64,000 bases of DNA from Stereocaulon alpinum (taxonomy: Eukaryota > Ascomycota > Lecanoromycetes > Lecanorales > Stereocaulaceae), in assembly GCA_018257865.1 (NCBI GenBank), contig JAEUBA010000018.1:62001-126000 (forward strand), given 5' to 3'. The notes beneath the pieces were generated by a model. The model worked only from the letters and a program-made list of their open reading frames with translations. It was not told the DNA's origin and made no database searches. The stretch's first letter is position 1, and each line of letters starts with the position of its first letter. Shown here piece after piece: positions 12,429-23,979 of this stretch. Position numbers and translations under genes: made by a program.

Positions 12429-12527
12429 ATGTCTCCTTCCATCCATGGCGTCGCAATGACGAGCTGGCAGAAGTCCAAGGAAGCGAATACGGATGGCGAA
12501 TACTACACCTATCTCGATTCTTCATGA
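12429..12527 (+). promoter_or_regulatory. Upstream ORF of 32 codons
   Basis: An ATG-started frame closes with TGA 31 bp before the start codon of the fusion gene. A second upstream ATG at 12311 opens a frame running to 12622, overlapping the main start in another frame. If the transcript begins upstream of these, both would be expected to lower translation of the main frame. Whether the leader includes them is not visible. Confidence 0.35.
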
Positions 12528-12558
12528 TCCGGCCCGGTGAAGGAAGAGTGCAGACAAG

Positions 12559-15353
12559 ATGGCGAGTGCGCAGACGCTGGAGATGCAGGATCGAGGTCCA
12601 GAGGTGTTGGCCGTCGTCATAGCCATCACTTGCGCGTCCACCGCCTTCATAGTACTTCGTCTCATATCCCGCATCGGCGTTGTGAGACGGGTAAGCAACG
12701 ATGACTATGCAATCATTGTGGCATGGGTGAGCAATTGCCACTTATTCAAGGATAGACGTTGAAGGAGGCTCATTGGTGGCAGCTCATCGCATTCGGCTTC
12801 TCTTTCTCCATCTGCTACGGCACGAGTGTCGGCTTAGGTCGCCATGAAGCCAATGTCAAACCCGAAAACCGCATGACCCTCAAGAAAGCCGAATATGCCT
12901 TCTCTGTACTATACGTATATAATTATCCCCCCCTCCAGTTCGTCACCGGCTGATCCAAGTAGAACCCTGCTTTGATGGCTACGAAGACCTCGATCTGCCT
13001 CTTCTACCTCACCCTTGCAAAGAACCACCCGGTGTTCAGATGGACGACCATATCTACTCTTGTCGTGGTCAATGTTGCCGGTTTCGCCCTCACCCTCCTC
13101 AACATCTTCCAGTGCAGGCCTGTGGAAGCAGCGTTCGACGATCCTGTAAGACCCACTGCCAAGTGCATCGACATCGTGACCCTATACCTCTCATCAGCAC
13201 CCGTCAATATCATCACCGATCTAGCATTACTGTTCCTTCCTATGCCGATCTTGACGAGCATGAGACTACCACGGAATGAGAAGCTCATTCTCATAATCAC
13301 GTTCAGTTTTGGTGGATTCGTCGCTGTGGTGGATGTCGTGCGCATAGCATACCTTGAATCTGCAGCTTTAGCCCGGTTACAAGACACAAGCGGCTCTGCG
13401 GCCTCCATTGTGCGGTACGACTATTCGTGGATTGCGTCATTGTCTTTCATGTGGTCGGCTGTGGAGGTGCATGTTGGGATGATCTGCGCCTGTGTGCCTG
13501 GAGTGAAACCTTTGGCTGCGAAAGTATTCCCATCGCTGCTAGGCCGCATCAAGCATGCTGGAGAGCTGACTGGGAATCCTTTCTACGGACCTGGCGATGC
13601 TCAATGGGCGAACCTGGCTCCCAAGTCTCAAAGTATGTCGGCAGCATCTGCACCTGCACGTTCACCTCGCACTCCAATGAATACGATGCATGCAGCATCT
13701 GGTCCGGATGATGAGATGGGTATGATGGATTTCTTGACAACACCCGACACAACTGCTGCGATGCTAGAGAATGCTCAGGCTGCAAGAATGAGTGGGAGAG
13801 TACAGACACCAAGCCCGACTGTCTTCGATTTCGTCAACGTCAAGAAATACAAGAGCATGGTCAAGATGACGAACAGAGAATCAATTGCTCCCCTTGCTCT
13901 GGTTACCGTCCTTTTCTTCTTGTGGGGCTTTGCCTATGGCCTTCTAAGTATACTCAACCAACAATTCCAGATCGTTGTGGGAGTCAACAATGCTCAAGCT
14001 ATCGGACTGCATTCGGCTTACTACGGCGCATACTTCTTTGCTCCTCTGACCTTTGGAAGGCCTATATTCAACAAATGGGGGTTCAAGGCTATGTTTATAA
14101 CCGGTCTATGCATCTACGGTGTCGGAACCCTCGTCTTTTGGCCAGCCGCCGTTCTGGCATCTTTTCCTGCCTTTCTCATTTCCAACTTCATCGTTGGTCT
14201 CGGCGTTGCAACGCTTGAGACTGCCGGCAACCCCTTCATCTCACTCTGTGGACCACGGGAGTACGCGGAAGTGCGCCTGAATATCTCTCAGGGTGTACAA
14301 GCCATCGGCAGTATCGTCTCCCCCATCCTCGCTCAAAAGGTTCTCTTCAAAGGTGTCAAGGATGCCCCCTCCCTAGTTGACATTCAGTGGACCTACCTTG
14401 GTATCGCCCTCTTCGACGTCATTCTCGCCTTGATATTCTTCTATCTCCCTATCCCAGAAGCTTCCGACGATGATCTAGCTGAAATGGCCGACCTGAATTT
14501 CAGCGCCAACAGGCGAAAAGTCCTTGGCTTACCTGTCATCTACATGACACTTGTCTCCGGCATGTTCTCTCAATTCTGCTATGTAGGAGGCCAGGAAGCC
14601 GTATCAAGCGTCTACCAACAATACGTTGCAAAAGTGCAGCCGAATTCTATCGTTAGCCCTTTCTACTACCAAGCAATCGGGCACACCGTCTTCGCCATTG
14701 GGCGTTTTCTCACCGCTTTCCTCGGTCTACTGATAAAACCCCGGCGCATACTCCTCATTCTATTCATAGGCGCAATAACCGCCTCAGCTCTTGCCATGAA
14801 CCTGGATGGCTATAGAGGCGTTGCAATGCTCGTGACGATCCTCTTTTTCGAATCTGGAATATTCTCCTTGATCTTTGCCATCTCCATGCATGGGCTAGGC
14901 AGACAGACGAAGTTAGGTGCCATACTCCTCACAGCCGCTACATCTGGTGGAGCCGTGATTCCTGGCATCATGAGCCCGATCGCTACGAGTCACGGCGTGC
15001 GGTATTCCTTTTGCGTCGTTGTCGCCGTTTTCGCGTTTGGCGCCATGATGCCAATCTATCTCGCCATTAGCGCAGCGGCAAAGAAGCAAGTCGATCCCGT
15101 GCGTACAAGGTCAACCTCCGTATCGTCCGTATCGATCGCAGAAGAGAAAGCGCCTGATCTAGCCGATACGTATCGAAAAAGGACGAGGTTTGGCGCAGCG
15201 CTAAAGAAGGAGGAAAAACCAATCAGTCCATATCAGGCATACCAGTCAAGGCGGCCATTCGGCGCAGCGCTGAAGAGAGAAAGGAAGCCGTCAAGTTTGA
15301 ATAGAGGATTGAGCATACCCGCTACTCAGCATGTTGAGGGAGAGAGGGTTTAG
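12559..15353 (+). CDS. Fusion of rhodopsin-like 7TM domain and FucP-type MFS transporter
   Basis: An 896-residue, roughly 19-span membrane protein from exons 12559-12726, 12783-12914 and 12963-15353. Residues ~10-300 are a fungal rhodopsin/SAT4-type integral membrane domain: RGPEVLAVVIAIT, SNDDYAIIVAW, and the spliced YNPALMATKTSICLFYL. A low-complexity Ser/Pro/Ala linker (~300-385) leads through FDFVNVKKYKSM into an MFS domain of the L-fucose permease (FHS) family (~400-820), marked by FLWGFAYGLLSILNQQFQ, ETAGNPFISLCG and GMFSQFCYVGGQEAVSS. The cytosolic tail repeats RTRFGAALKKE and RRPFGAALKRE. Both domains and the linker lie in one uninterrupted exon, so the fusion is not a splicing choice. 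The MFS part should import a sugar; the rhodopsin part has no established role. No retinal-binding claim is made. Confidence 0.88.
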
Positions 15354-16407
15354 GAGCGGTCATCTCATTCTATATGAAGGCTTGGAAGATAAGGATTTGC
15401 TTATCTGTAGCGTTTAAGCGTGGTGTTGTGGATTCACAGCCATTGGGACAGGCTCGGATTTGGATGTATATATGCATAGTCACGGCGGTGGGTTGATAAG
15501 GTATGGAATGGGAGTGCATAGCATGGTTTTACGGTGGTAAACATAATAATCGGCTACTTTAGCATAGTCATGAACATATCCATGAGAAACATGCATTCAG
15601 TGTTCTCTATTGCCCAAGAGCAATTGGCTACTGGCACAACCTCCAAGCGAGCTTCCCAGCTCTGAGGGAGTTGCAGTAGCTATGCGCCGACGAACCGGCC
15701 GTTCTCCGGCTCTGAGCAAGCCAGTTATGCTAGAAGTATGAGGGCCAATGAACGAATGAGTGACCGGTTTCACGCTCTGCAAATCGAGTGATGGACCCCC
15801 TTGATAATGGCACGTGCCCATTCGGCACTGGATTTGTTATCTGGTCGCTCAACTGCCTGAGGCCAGATTGGGCACGCTAATGATACACATGTCCGGATAC
15901 AGATTAAAGGTGGTCGCATAAGATACTGAAAAGCATAAGCACGATTACTGTTATGGTGTACTGCTGATAATGCATCACCAACGGCGCTTAGATGAGTCCC
16001 CGCAACGCTTCAAGGCATGTGCATTGTATGCAGATGTTATGTAGGCAATGTTTAGACGTGAGGAAACTTGATAGAAGAATCAATGCCCCGCCGGTTCGGA
16101 ACCACGTAACCACTAGAACTAGAGTCAAGAGGCCTTGGCGGTAGAGGGCTTCTCCCTTCTCCGCACTTGTTTTAATTAGTAGTTTTAGTTGTAGCAGCAG
16201 ATTTGAAATCCACCCCCACTTCTTCCCGATCGCGCCCACTAGGTCTAGGGCTAGGTCTAGGTCTACTACTAAGTACTACTTGATCCGCTTCTTCCATTAT
16301 TATTCTTATTATTGACACATACAATCTAACCTCTGTCATTCTCATACTCGCCAACCCTACACTCACAGTCGCTGTTACGCTGGCCTCAGCAACCAGATTC
16401 AGCAGCC
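15354..16407. other. Intergenic, promoter of the bZIP gene
   Basis: No gene recognised. Near 16239-16270 there are short imperfect direct repeats of TAGGTC/CTAGG, in what should be promoter or leader of the following bZIP gene. Several short ATG-started frames occur in the last 400 bp, but none is distinctive. Confidence 0.45.
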
Positions 16408-17412
16408 ATGGCCAGTTACAATGGTGGACGCAAGGCACCAAATGTCTCGCAGTACTTGGCAAACCTCAATGCCGTGCCATCCCCGCATGACGTGGCGACT
16501 CAACAAGACGACAATTTCGGATTGGACGACGACCTCGCTCAATTCACCAATGCCGAATTTCTAGACTTTGATGCTGGAGCAGACTTTTTAGATCAGGGAA
16601 TGCCCGAATTTGATTCCAATCAGAATCAACATTCCAGGAGGCACTCTGCAGGGAATAATGATGCAAAGGGCATGGACTTTGGTACGTCACTACACTACGA
16701 AGTTGTGTCCCTCAATGCACTCTGTCCTCTTGGATAGTTGCACAATGGAGCTTGTATCGTCGCGCAACGACCATGTGTAGCACTACGACTCAATGCTTAC
16801 GCATATACACCAGGTTCCTTCAACTTCGCCGACATAAACGCCTTCCCCATCGACCAAACCACAACCATAGCCCCCCCAATCCAAGCCCCCTACATAAACA
16901 CCAGCATACCGCACACCGCCCCCGCCCCCGCCCCCTTCTACACCTCCCCAACCACTACAAGCCCAACAACACAATTCAACCCAGCCCCCTACCCCGGCCA
17001 AAAACACTCGCGCTCACCCTCCACCTCCGTCCCACCTCCCGGCCCACAAACCAGCCAAGAACCCGAAACCGCCGCCTCCCGCATGGCGGCCGAAGAAGAC
17101 AAACGCCGGCGCAACACAGCCGCCTCAGCCCGTTTCCGCGTCAAAAAGAAACAGCGCGAACAAGCCCTCGAGCAAACAGCCAAGGAACTAGAGAAAAAAG
17201 TCAATGGCTTGGAGCAAAGGATCGGACAATTGGAGACGGAGAATGAGTGGTTGAGGGGCTTGGTGGTGGAGAAGAATGGAGGGGAAAAGGACGATTTGAA
17301 GATCAAGTGGAAGAAGTTGAGGGGGTGTGGTGGGGAGAGGGAGGGGGAGAGGAAAAGTGGTGAAAGGAAAAAGGGTGTCGGGACAGCAAGTGATGACGAT
17401 GATGGAGATTAG
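16408..17412 (+). CDS. bZIP transcription factor, CYS-3/MetR-like
   Basis: A 290-residue nuclear factor from exons 16408-16681 and 16814-17412 (132 bp intron). The N-terminal half is acidic and low-complexity, as expected of an activation region; the middle is rich in Pro and Thr. The basic region is KRRRNTAASARFRVKKKQRE near residues 190-210. A leucine zipper follows, with heptad hydrophobics through LEQTAKELEKKVNGLEQRI and LETENEWLRGLV. The NTAASARFR signature matches the sulfur regulators CYS-3 of Neurospora and MetR of Aspergillus, and S. pombe Zip1, rather than GCN4/CPC-1. Sulfur regulation is therefore an inference from the basic region only. The C-terminal tail is Gly/Arg/Lys-rich and ends in an acidic run. 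Confidence 0.85.
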
Positions 17413-18442
17413 GGCTTGGGAGCGAACATTATACCACGGAGGATTTCCTTAGGTAGATTCGGATGTTTGGCTTGTCTATATAAGCGTGATTCATCATATC
17501 TTGCTCTACCTAGCACATATTTCCTTATAGAGTACCTTACCTAGATCCGAGACGGCCTACCTCTCTACATACAATCAACGACTATCAAATTCAGAACTCT
17601 ACATACCCCTCTAACTACCTACCTACGTACCACGCAATCGATGCATCCTCCTACCGCGAAAAAGAGGCATCCCTCTCTCCAAGCACAAGCACAACCACAG
17701 TAATCTAAAACCCATACCCACCAATATCCACCAATATCCACCAACTCAATATAATATAATCTACTCTACTCTACTCTCTCCCCACCACCCCTCCGCCCCA
17801 TCACCCCATGAATACATGAATACATGAATACCTACAGTATCAATCAATCAATGCATCAATCATATTCCCTACACCCCCTACACCCCTGCCACAACCCCAG
17901 ACAGACCCCGCTCCCCACTCCCCAACCCCCTACCCCCAGACTCGGAAAGGAATCGGGAATCGGGAGGATCGGAGCTACGTACGCATGCAGTGGCCACGTC
18001 AGGTACAGTCAGCTTCGGCTTCGGGCATGATTACTCTCCACGTTCCGAGGTGTAGGTATGCGTGTCAGGTCAGCGTTAGTCAGTGGTCGCATGATGTATG
18101 GTATCGTGATGCGTGAGGTGAGGTGAGGTGGATAAATCACTTTGTGAGTGGAGGATTGGAAAGGGAATGAGTGGAAAGGAGAAATTTTGTTTATTCTTTT
18201 CTATCTATGCAGAGACGTGCAAGTATAAGCAGTAGACCTCCATGGGTATCCAATCCGTTCCAATCCAATCCAATGCGACCATCCCGTTCCCCACTTTTTA
18301 GTATTCTCCATGCCATTCCCCACCACTTTTGAGTAAGAGTACATATATACAAGACCGATCGACGATACCAGTATGAGTAGAGAGACCAGCCACGTCTAGT
18401 ACCATCCATCAATCCCTCCTACCCTCCAGCATAGTCAGGTGA
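17413..18442. other. Convergent intergenic with simple repeats
   Basis: This lies between the 3' ends of the bZIP gene and the minus-strand phosphatase gene. It is pyrimidine-rich and full of short tandem repeats: CCACCAATAT near 17720, CTCTACTCTACT near 17762, ATGAATAC near 17806-17831, GTGAG near 18112 and CCAATC near 18260. No gene was recognised. Confidence 0.6.
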
Positions 18443-19277
18443 CTACCAACGTTCAGGGGAAAGTCCAACCGGACTCGGCCACTCGTCCTCAGTCTCCTTC
18501 TCCGAGGGTGGTGGCGTCGGGAGAATGGGTTTCACATCCAACGGGAAATACTGTACTTTGTCACCCTTGAGGATCTGATTCGCTACCGGGGCGTTGAACG
18601 AGCTGATGAATGCTTCGTCGAGGGGGCGGAACTTTTCTTCGGCATAGCGACGGTATTCGGTTATAATTGCTGCGTTGGACCAGCCGTGGAGTTTGCGGTA
18701 GCATGCTACCATGCAGCCTGTTCGGTGCTATATATAGAATTAGGCTGTTTCGGATGTGTTTGCGGGATGGATCAGTGACTCACTTTTCCCTTGTTGCAGT
18801 GTACCAGTAACGGGTAGTTTGACTTGTCCAGCATAATCTTGAGAACTCGGGTGATGATGTCGATGGGAATCACAACCTCTGGATTTTTGTGTGCTGGGAC
18901 CTCGATGCGGATGTTGTTAATGCCATTTTCGTCGACGAACTTGGCGAATTCGGCGCTCTCATTTTTGTCGTTCACCAATGTGCTACCATGTATTAGCTAC
19001 TTGCAACTTCCTAGACTTTTGTCGGAACAGCGACTTACAGAATGGTCTTTAGACCGAGAGATTTCAGATGTTCCAGATTGCCAGCGTAGGGAAAGCTACT
19101 GCGGTAGAAACGAGGCGCCACTTCTCCGAAATTCTTGACTGGTCCGCCATTGTTAGGAGATGGAGGGCCACTGTCGTCCACGGTCATGTCGCCCTTGACT
19201 TTGATCTGGGTTGAAGGTCGAGAGGCGATGAGGTGGCCATGGCAGTAAATGATCTTCTGCTGGTTTTCGGGATCCAT
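18443..19277 (-). CDS. Siw14-like atypical dual-specificity phosphatase
   Basis: A 240-residue cytosolic phosphatase of the Siw14/Oca family, whose yeast member removes the 5-beta phosphate of inositol pyrophosphates. Exons are 19277-19039, 18982-18784 and 18727-18443; each of the two introns is 56 bp. Landmarks are NFGEVAPRFYRSSFPYAGN, the spliced LKTILTLVND, and the P-loop LVHCNKGKHRTGC, which carries the catalytic Cys and Arg (CxxGxxR). The second intron splits this P-loop between Lys and His. The tail, KPILPTPPPSEKETEDEWP, is low-complexity. Substrate specificity (inositol pyrophosphate or phosphotyrosine) cannot be settled by reading. Confidence 0.9.
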
Positions 19278-20137
19278 GTCGGTGGCCGAGGTGGTGTAAC
19301 GGTAGGAAGGTCTTATTATACAGTCTATAGTTTGGATTCTGGGTGTAATAGCGAGAAGAAGGCCAAGAAGGAGTAAGGTCTCCGACGGTGGGATCTGGTC
19401 AAAGGTATCCTACGGACATGTTGACGAGCGATTCATGGAATAAAGCAGGTTCTGCTGTATGTCCATTGTGATAGTTGAGGGTTGGTTGTTTTGCTTGTAG
19501 GCGTATACAAGATCGATGTCTTGTATGTTGCTGCGAGTTGTTGGCTTTGTGCGTGGTGGAGGAGCGATGGGGTGAGTTGGATGCAGGTGTGTAAGAAAGA
19601 GCGGCATAGGAAAGTGGGATGATAATTTCCAGGAAGTCGGGGTTATGCGGGCTGACTCCGGGCTAACCGTAAGTGGCCTAGAGCGGAGCTATTCCTTCGT
19701 CTTCCCGCTCGGAAGATGCGGCTCTTGGCGGCTCCGTAAGGTAAGGTAGGCACCTTCAGGGTTCACATGCGACTCTCGGGCAGTGACGCAAGGTAAGGCT
19801 TGATCTTTTTCGTGATGGATTGTTCAGTCAAACATAAGCTTGGATTCCGGTCCTTCCTATTGCACGCAGTCTATTCTAGTCTCTATAACTATCAGCAATA
19901 CAAGCCAAGTCTTATTGGTGAAATCAACTCCTTCTCGCAACTACTACCCAAAAAGGATGGATGGGGTTGAGCTATTCAAGTCGGCGCAAACTTGCGCAAT
20001 TCAGCGGTGAATAGCATGACCTCCCCTGCTCATCACATGAAGCATTAGCAATTGTCCCTTACGGGAATGACGCTTTGGCAATTCCCACCAAATTAGTGGA
20101 GCACTTGACTGAGGAGAGCCGTCACAGGCCGTATTGG
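19278..20137. other. Intergenic, nothing recognised
   Basis: Promoter side of the phosphatase gene and 3' side of the TatD gene. A 65-codon minus frame at 19410-19607 has an ATG but no family resemblance and is treated as chance. Confidence 0.5.
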
Positions 20138-21316
20138 CTACTGTTCCAACGCTTGGTCCTCCAATGTCTCCCCAAACCCGAACATTTGAGTAGAATTCTT
20201 CCAAGCAGCCTCACAGACTTCCGTAGTCGGTATTCCCTTGACTTTAGCAATGACGTGTGCCACATGAGCAATTGTGGCTGACTCGTTACGCCCTTTAACC
20301 ATGGAATCTTTGTTCCACTTTTCCTTTTTTACCGAATGAGGTAATGAGGGAGCATCCTCTTTGTACTTGGCTGAAGCATGTGAAGCTCTCATCTCGCACT
20401 ACCAAAACTGAGTCAGCTACTTTATCAAAGTAAAGCATAGACTCAGCGGCCAAAGCCACTTGTTGTCGGGAGTAGTATATAATCGTGTAACCGTAGATAT
20501 GCGATGCATATGCGGCACTGACCGCGTTGAAAGGACTCAGGAAGATCGTTATAGAGGCGAACACGTACCCAAGGTCCATCAGTCTCCATCTGCAAATGCC
20601 CTAATGGAATCTTCTTAACCACCTCAAGAATCTCCTCGGTCTTCATACTGCACCCATTAACCCCCACATCCAGCCCCAATGCCACCAACCTCTCCATCTC
20701 TTCCACCGTCCCAGTGAAACTATGCACAAGCCCCTTCTTCGGCAAATCCGGCAGTCTAGAAGCCAACAACCTTTCAAAGTCTTCACCAGCAGCTCTTGAA
20801 TGCAGAAACAGAGGCAATTGTACCTTAACAGCTATATCAAGCTGCGCCTCAAAATACTTAAGCTGCTGGTCCTTCCCTGTAAGCATAAGTCTATCGTAAT
20901 CAAGCCCAATCTCTCCAAACGCCGTAGCTAGACCCCGCTTCTTCGCATCAATGGCTAGCTCCTCTAATTCCTGTAGAAGTTGTGATGACCCTCCAGGATG
21001 AGAATCGAAGGTCTTGGCGGCGCATGGATGGACGCCTACTGTGGCGTAACATCGTCCAGGATACTTCTTCGCAAGGTCAATGGCCTTTTTCGACTCTTTA
21101 AGGTCGGAGCCTGTGACCATGAATTTTGTGCAACCAATGTTGATTGCTCGCTGGAGGACGTGGTTGGTGTCGTCTTCGTGGTGCTTTTTGCCGTAGTATT
21201 CCCCCTGAAAGACAGGATCTGTTAGGTTAATGCCCACCTATTGAACTTGGTTAACGGACGACCATTCCCCCTTGTGCCAATGAGTGTCTTACATCCACGT
21301 ATTTATATTGTGGCAT
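20138..21316 (-). CDS. TatD-family metal-dependent deoxyribonuclease
   Basis: A 317-residue amidohydrolase-fold nuclease; the family is linked to DNA repair and apoptotic DNA degradation. Exons are 21316-21293 (only 8 codons), 21237-20569 and 20398-20138. The tiny first exon supplies the ATG and joins as YKYVDVGINLTDPVF, the normal TatD opening. Further motifs: TVGVHPCAAKTF, AFGEIGLDYDR (metal ligand Glu), LPLFLHSR, VHSFTG and METDGPWCEMRASH. The last motif is rebuilt across the 170-bp second intron, which is long for this locus. The C-terminal region TIAHVAHVIAKVKGIP with NSTQMFGFG is also typical. There is no targeting peptide. Confidence 0.92.
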
Positions 21317-21836
21317 CTTCGGCCTGAGGTATGGACGGTTTACCCAGCGAATACCAAAATCTATTGCTCTTTTTGGCAACGTTGGGCACATTGCCACTTA
21401 GGCGATACATTTAATGGGCCTTTGCGCCGCGCATCCGAGAATGATGCCAAGCGATGGTTGATGACTTGCATTGTATGATAAGGTGCAGGTTGCAGATTCG
21501 GAGGCGCCAGATGCTCGAAGCTAGCTAATAATCCGTCACATATCATATGTACTGTATGACCTTCCATCTCAAAGTTGGGGCTTTCGGACCTGAGATTTAG
21601 CGATGGCACGAGTCTCTTCACGTTGTATCTACTGTCAGACGTATTACATAATTTTTCGTGACTTGCTGCAAGCTTGAGCCCTTGCATATGTCGCACTGTC
21701 TAGGCAGCGCCCTTGCTTCAATCGCGTTCCTTACGTGTCTCCTATCTCTACTTTAACTACAATGTGGCACTTCCCCTCATTGCACCTGTCGTGAGTCCCT
21801 CATTTATCGTGCATTGTTTACAGCGGCAGACTCATC
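21317..21836. other. Divergent intergenic region
   Basis: Separates the TatD gene start from the rhodopsin-domain gene start. An ATG at 21761 opens a short frame that could be an extra 5' exon of the rhodopsin-domain gene, with GTGAGT donor at 21791 and an acceptor CAG before 21824. This cannot be decided without transcripts. Confidence 0.4.
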
Positions 21837-23228
21837 ATGTTAGTAGGAGATTTTGGCAAACTCACTACATTCAATCTTTTGGTAGATTCCTGGCTCTCAA
21901 GAGAAGAAGAATGCGTGACTGACACGTTGGACAGCTCATCATATGGCTTGTGGTTGGCATTGCCATCGTATTCGTTATGATGCGATCCGTGATCCGTTGC
22001 TACGTCTTCCGTCACGACGACATCCACAACGTCTACGTCTACATCGCTTCCGACGCCTGCGTCTACCTCGCTCTCGTAACCCTCATCTCAATGGCCATCC
22101 TGTACAGCCTGGTTATGGGGGACATTTTTGAGGTCGACCGCGTTACAGCCGGACAAGAGAAACCCGATCCAGGTTTCCTCCAACGAGGCAATTTCTTCCT
22201 TAGATGCCAATTCGCTCTCATCTGCCTGTTCTGGACTTCGGTCTGGTCAGTCAAGGTTTCCATCTTGTTGTTTTATAAGATGCTGTTCGATAGGCTTCGA
22301 TCATTCAAGGTTTGCTGGTGGCTGGTTCTCGGGTTTGTGGGTGCTACCTATGTGGCGTGCTGGGGCACACAGCTGGCGTCTTGCTGGCCAATCCCGACTT
22401 ACTTCAACTTAGGTATGCCCACTCCCATCAGAAGAATTCTCACTCTAATAATTGCAGGCTCCTGCGACACTGAAGCGGACACTGATCGTTCGAATGATAG
22501 TCTGTACGTTACTGCGGCCATTGACATCTTTAGCGATTTCCTGGGTGAGTCTCCAAGTACTAGCCGCACTGCTTGACATTGCTAAAGTCTCTCAGTGATG
22601 ATATTACTCCTGTCTCTCCTGTATGGTCTTCATACAGACCGAAAGCAGAAGTTGGCAGTAGCAGCAATCTTCTCCCTCAGCCTAATGGTCATCATTGTTG
22701 CGGTCATCCGAGCTATCGAAATTCGTGCTTCCACAGATCACGTGGATCCAGTATGGCTTGCTTTGTGGTCGATGATTGAAGGCAGCGTTGGTGAGCTTTT
22801 TCCCTCCAAGTCCAGGAAAGTACTGAGCTCACAGAGTCGGTTCAGCGGTGATAGTAGCCTGTCTTCCCTCCTTCCGCGTCCTCCTCAGCACCCGCGAGCG
22901 CTCCACCTCTTCCTATAAGCGCCGTCATCCTTCCTCCTCAGGCCACTCCGACGCTCATGTCCGTTCTCCAAACCCACGAGGCAGTGCTATACGACTGGAA
23001 GCGATCCGAACCGGAACATACTTGGACGTCGAACATGGAGACACTGCAAACGCTTTCTATGATCGCGTCACCAGCGTTGAAGCGAGTGGGCCTCTGAACA
23101 CTACGATTCCGACGAGCAGCAAGACGGAGAGCCAGGAGGACATACTACCCACCATTCCCAAGGATCGAATATTGAAACGACAGGATATGGTGAGCGCGCA
23201 GCCCTTAGTCCAGTTGTCCGCTATTTGA
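21837..23228 (+). CDS. Rhodopsin-domain (SAT4-type) integral membrane protein
   Basis: A 395-residue seven-span membrane protein of unknown function. Exons are 21837-21881, 21935-22412, 22458-22544, 22596-22790 and 22846-23228; all four introns are 45-55 bp. The start gives MLVGDFGKLTTFNLL joined in phase to LIIWLVVGIAIVF, the first span. The first intron has a good branch site (CTGAC). Conserved landmarks are FWTSVWSVKVSILLFYK, the split WGTQLASCWPIPTYFNLGSC, LYVTAAIDIFSDFLVMILL and IEGSVAVIVACLPSFRVLL. The tail is Ser/Arg-rich and probably cytosolic. A longer N-terminus through an exon near 21761 is possible. Confidence 0.85.
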
Positions 23229-23676
23229 AGCTGACGACAAATCTATTGGGCAGATCATGACTGAAGAGACAATATGAAAGGTTGATTCATGAAGGAATAT
23301 TCATTAGGTCACACCTCGGTGACAATGGTCAACGTTTGAGGCACAGGCTATGGCAGAACGGCCGATATCTGGTATCAAAATAAGAACATCCGAGGTAGTG
23401 CAAACGATGACGACGAAACAGCATTAGTAGCAAGGAGATACGAGTTGACTGTCTCACCGGATGAGAATGTTGCACATGCAGATGGCATAAGAGTTGTAAG
23501 ACCTCGGGCTGTTGCACCGCTAGTCATGTCGTAACAAACAGACCTTGTAGTCGTAAGGATCCACACATGCATTCATTTAATCGTGACTCATGCGTTCCAC
23601 CATGTGCCGTACCGTACAAGCATTCCTACAAGGCTCCAGACAGAACTTGTCCCCGCAGGCATAATATTGGTATCCG
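23229..23676. other. Convergent intergenic, nothing recognised
   Basis: 3' ends of the rhodopsin-domain gene (plus) and the copper chaperone gene (minus). Open frames here are short and without resemblance. Confidence 0.5.
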
Positions 23677-23979
23677 CTATACCGTCATCGTAGCCCCGTC
23701 CGCCTCTGCCCCTTTGACTGACTTTCCAGTCTTCTTGATCTTCTCGAGGACAGTCTCGTAGGGAACAGTATCAGTGTAGACGTCCGCAGACTGTGTTTCC
23801 AAGTCGACTTTGTAGGAGGAAAGACCTGATGATTCCAGCAATGTCAGCAAGTGTAGGCGGGGATGCAGGAATAGGGATCACGCACCTTCAGTCTTCTTGA
23901 GGACGCGCTCGATGGCGCCGGAGCAACCTGAGCACGTCATTGTGATGTCGAACTTGTAGTGGTGTGCTGCTTCAGCCAT
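23677..23979 (-). CDS. ATX1: Cytosolic copper chaperone, ATX1/ATOX1 type
   Basis: An 80-residue single HMA domain that carries Cu(I) to P-type copper ATPases of the secretory pathway. Exons are 23979-23886 and 23825-23677 (60-bp intron). The metal-binding loop is MTCSGCSGAIERVLKK, with the MxCxxC cysteines. The second half, YKVDLETQSADVYTD and YETVLEKIKKTGK, supplies the conserved lysines near the metal site. The size is standard for the family. The ATG chosen is the one just before AEAAHHYKFDITM; a longer open frame upstream starts from an ATG whose residues do not fit the fold. It lies next to the Fe-S assembly gene CIA1 on the same strand. Confidence 0.95.

Larger units (their letters stand above)
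10420..12558. other. Intergenic, 2.1 kb, with fold-back element and upstream ORFs
   Basis: No gene recognised. It holds an imperfect inverted repeat at about 11240-11425, a perfect triple 11-bp repeat at 12096-12128, and a leader with two upstream ORFs before the fusion gene (listed separately). The 181-codon open frame at 10822-11367 runs into the inverted repeat and has no family resemblance. Confidence 0.5.
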
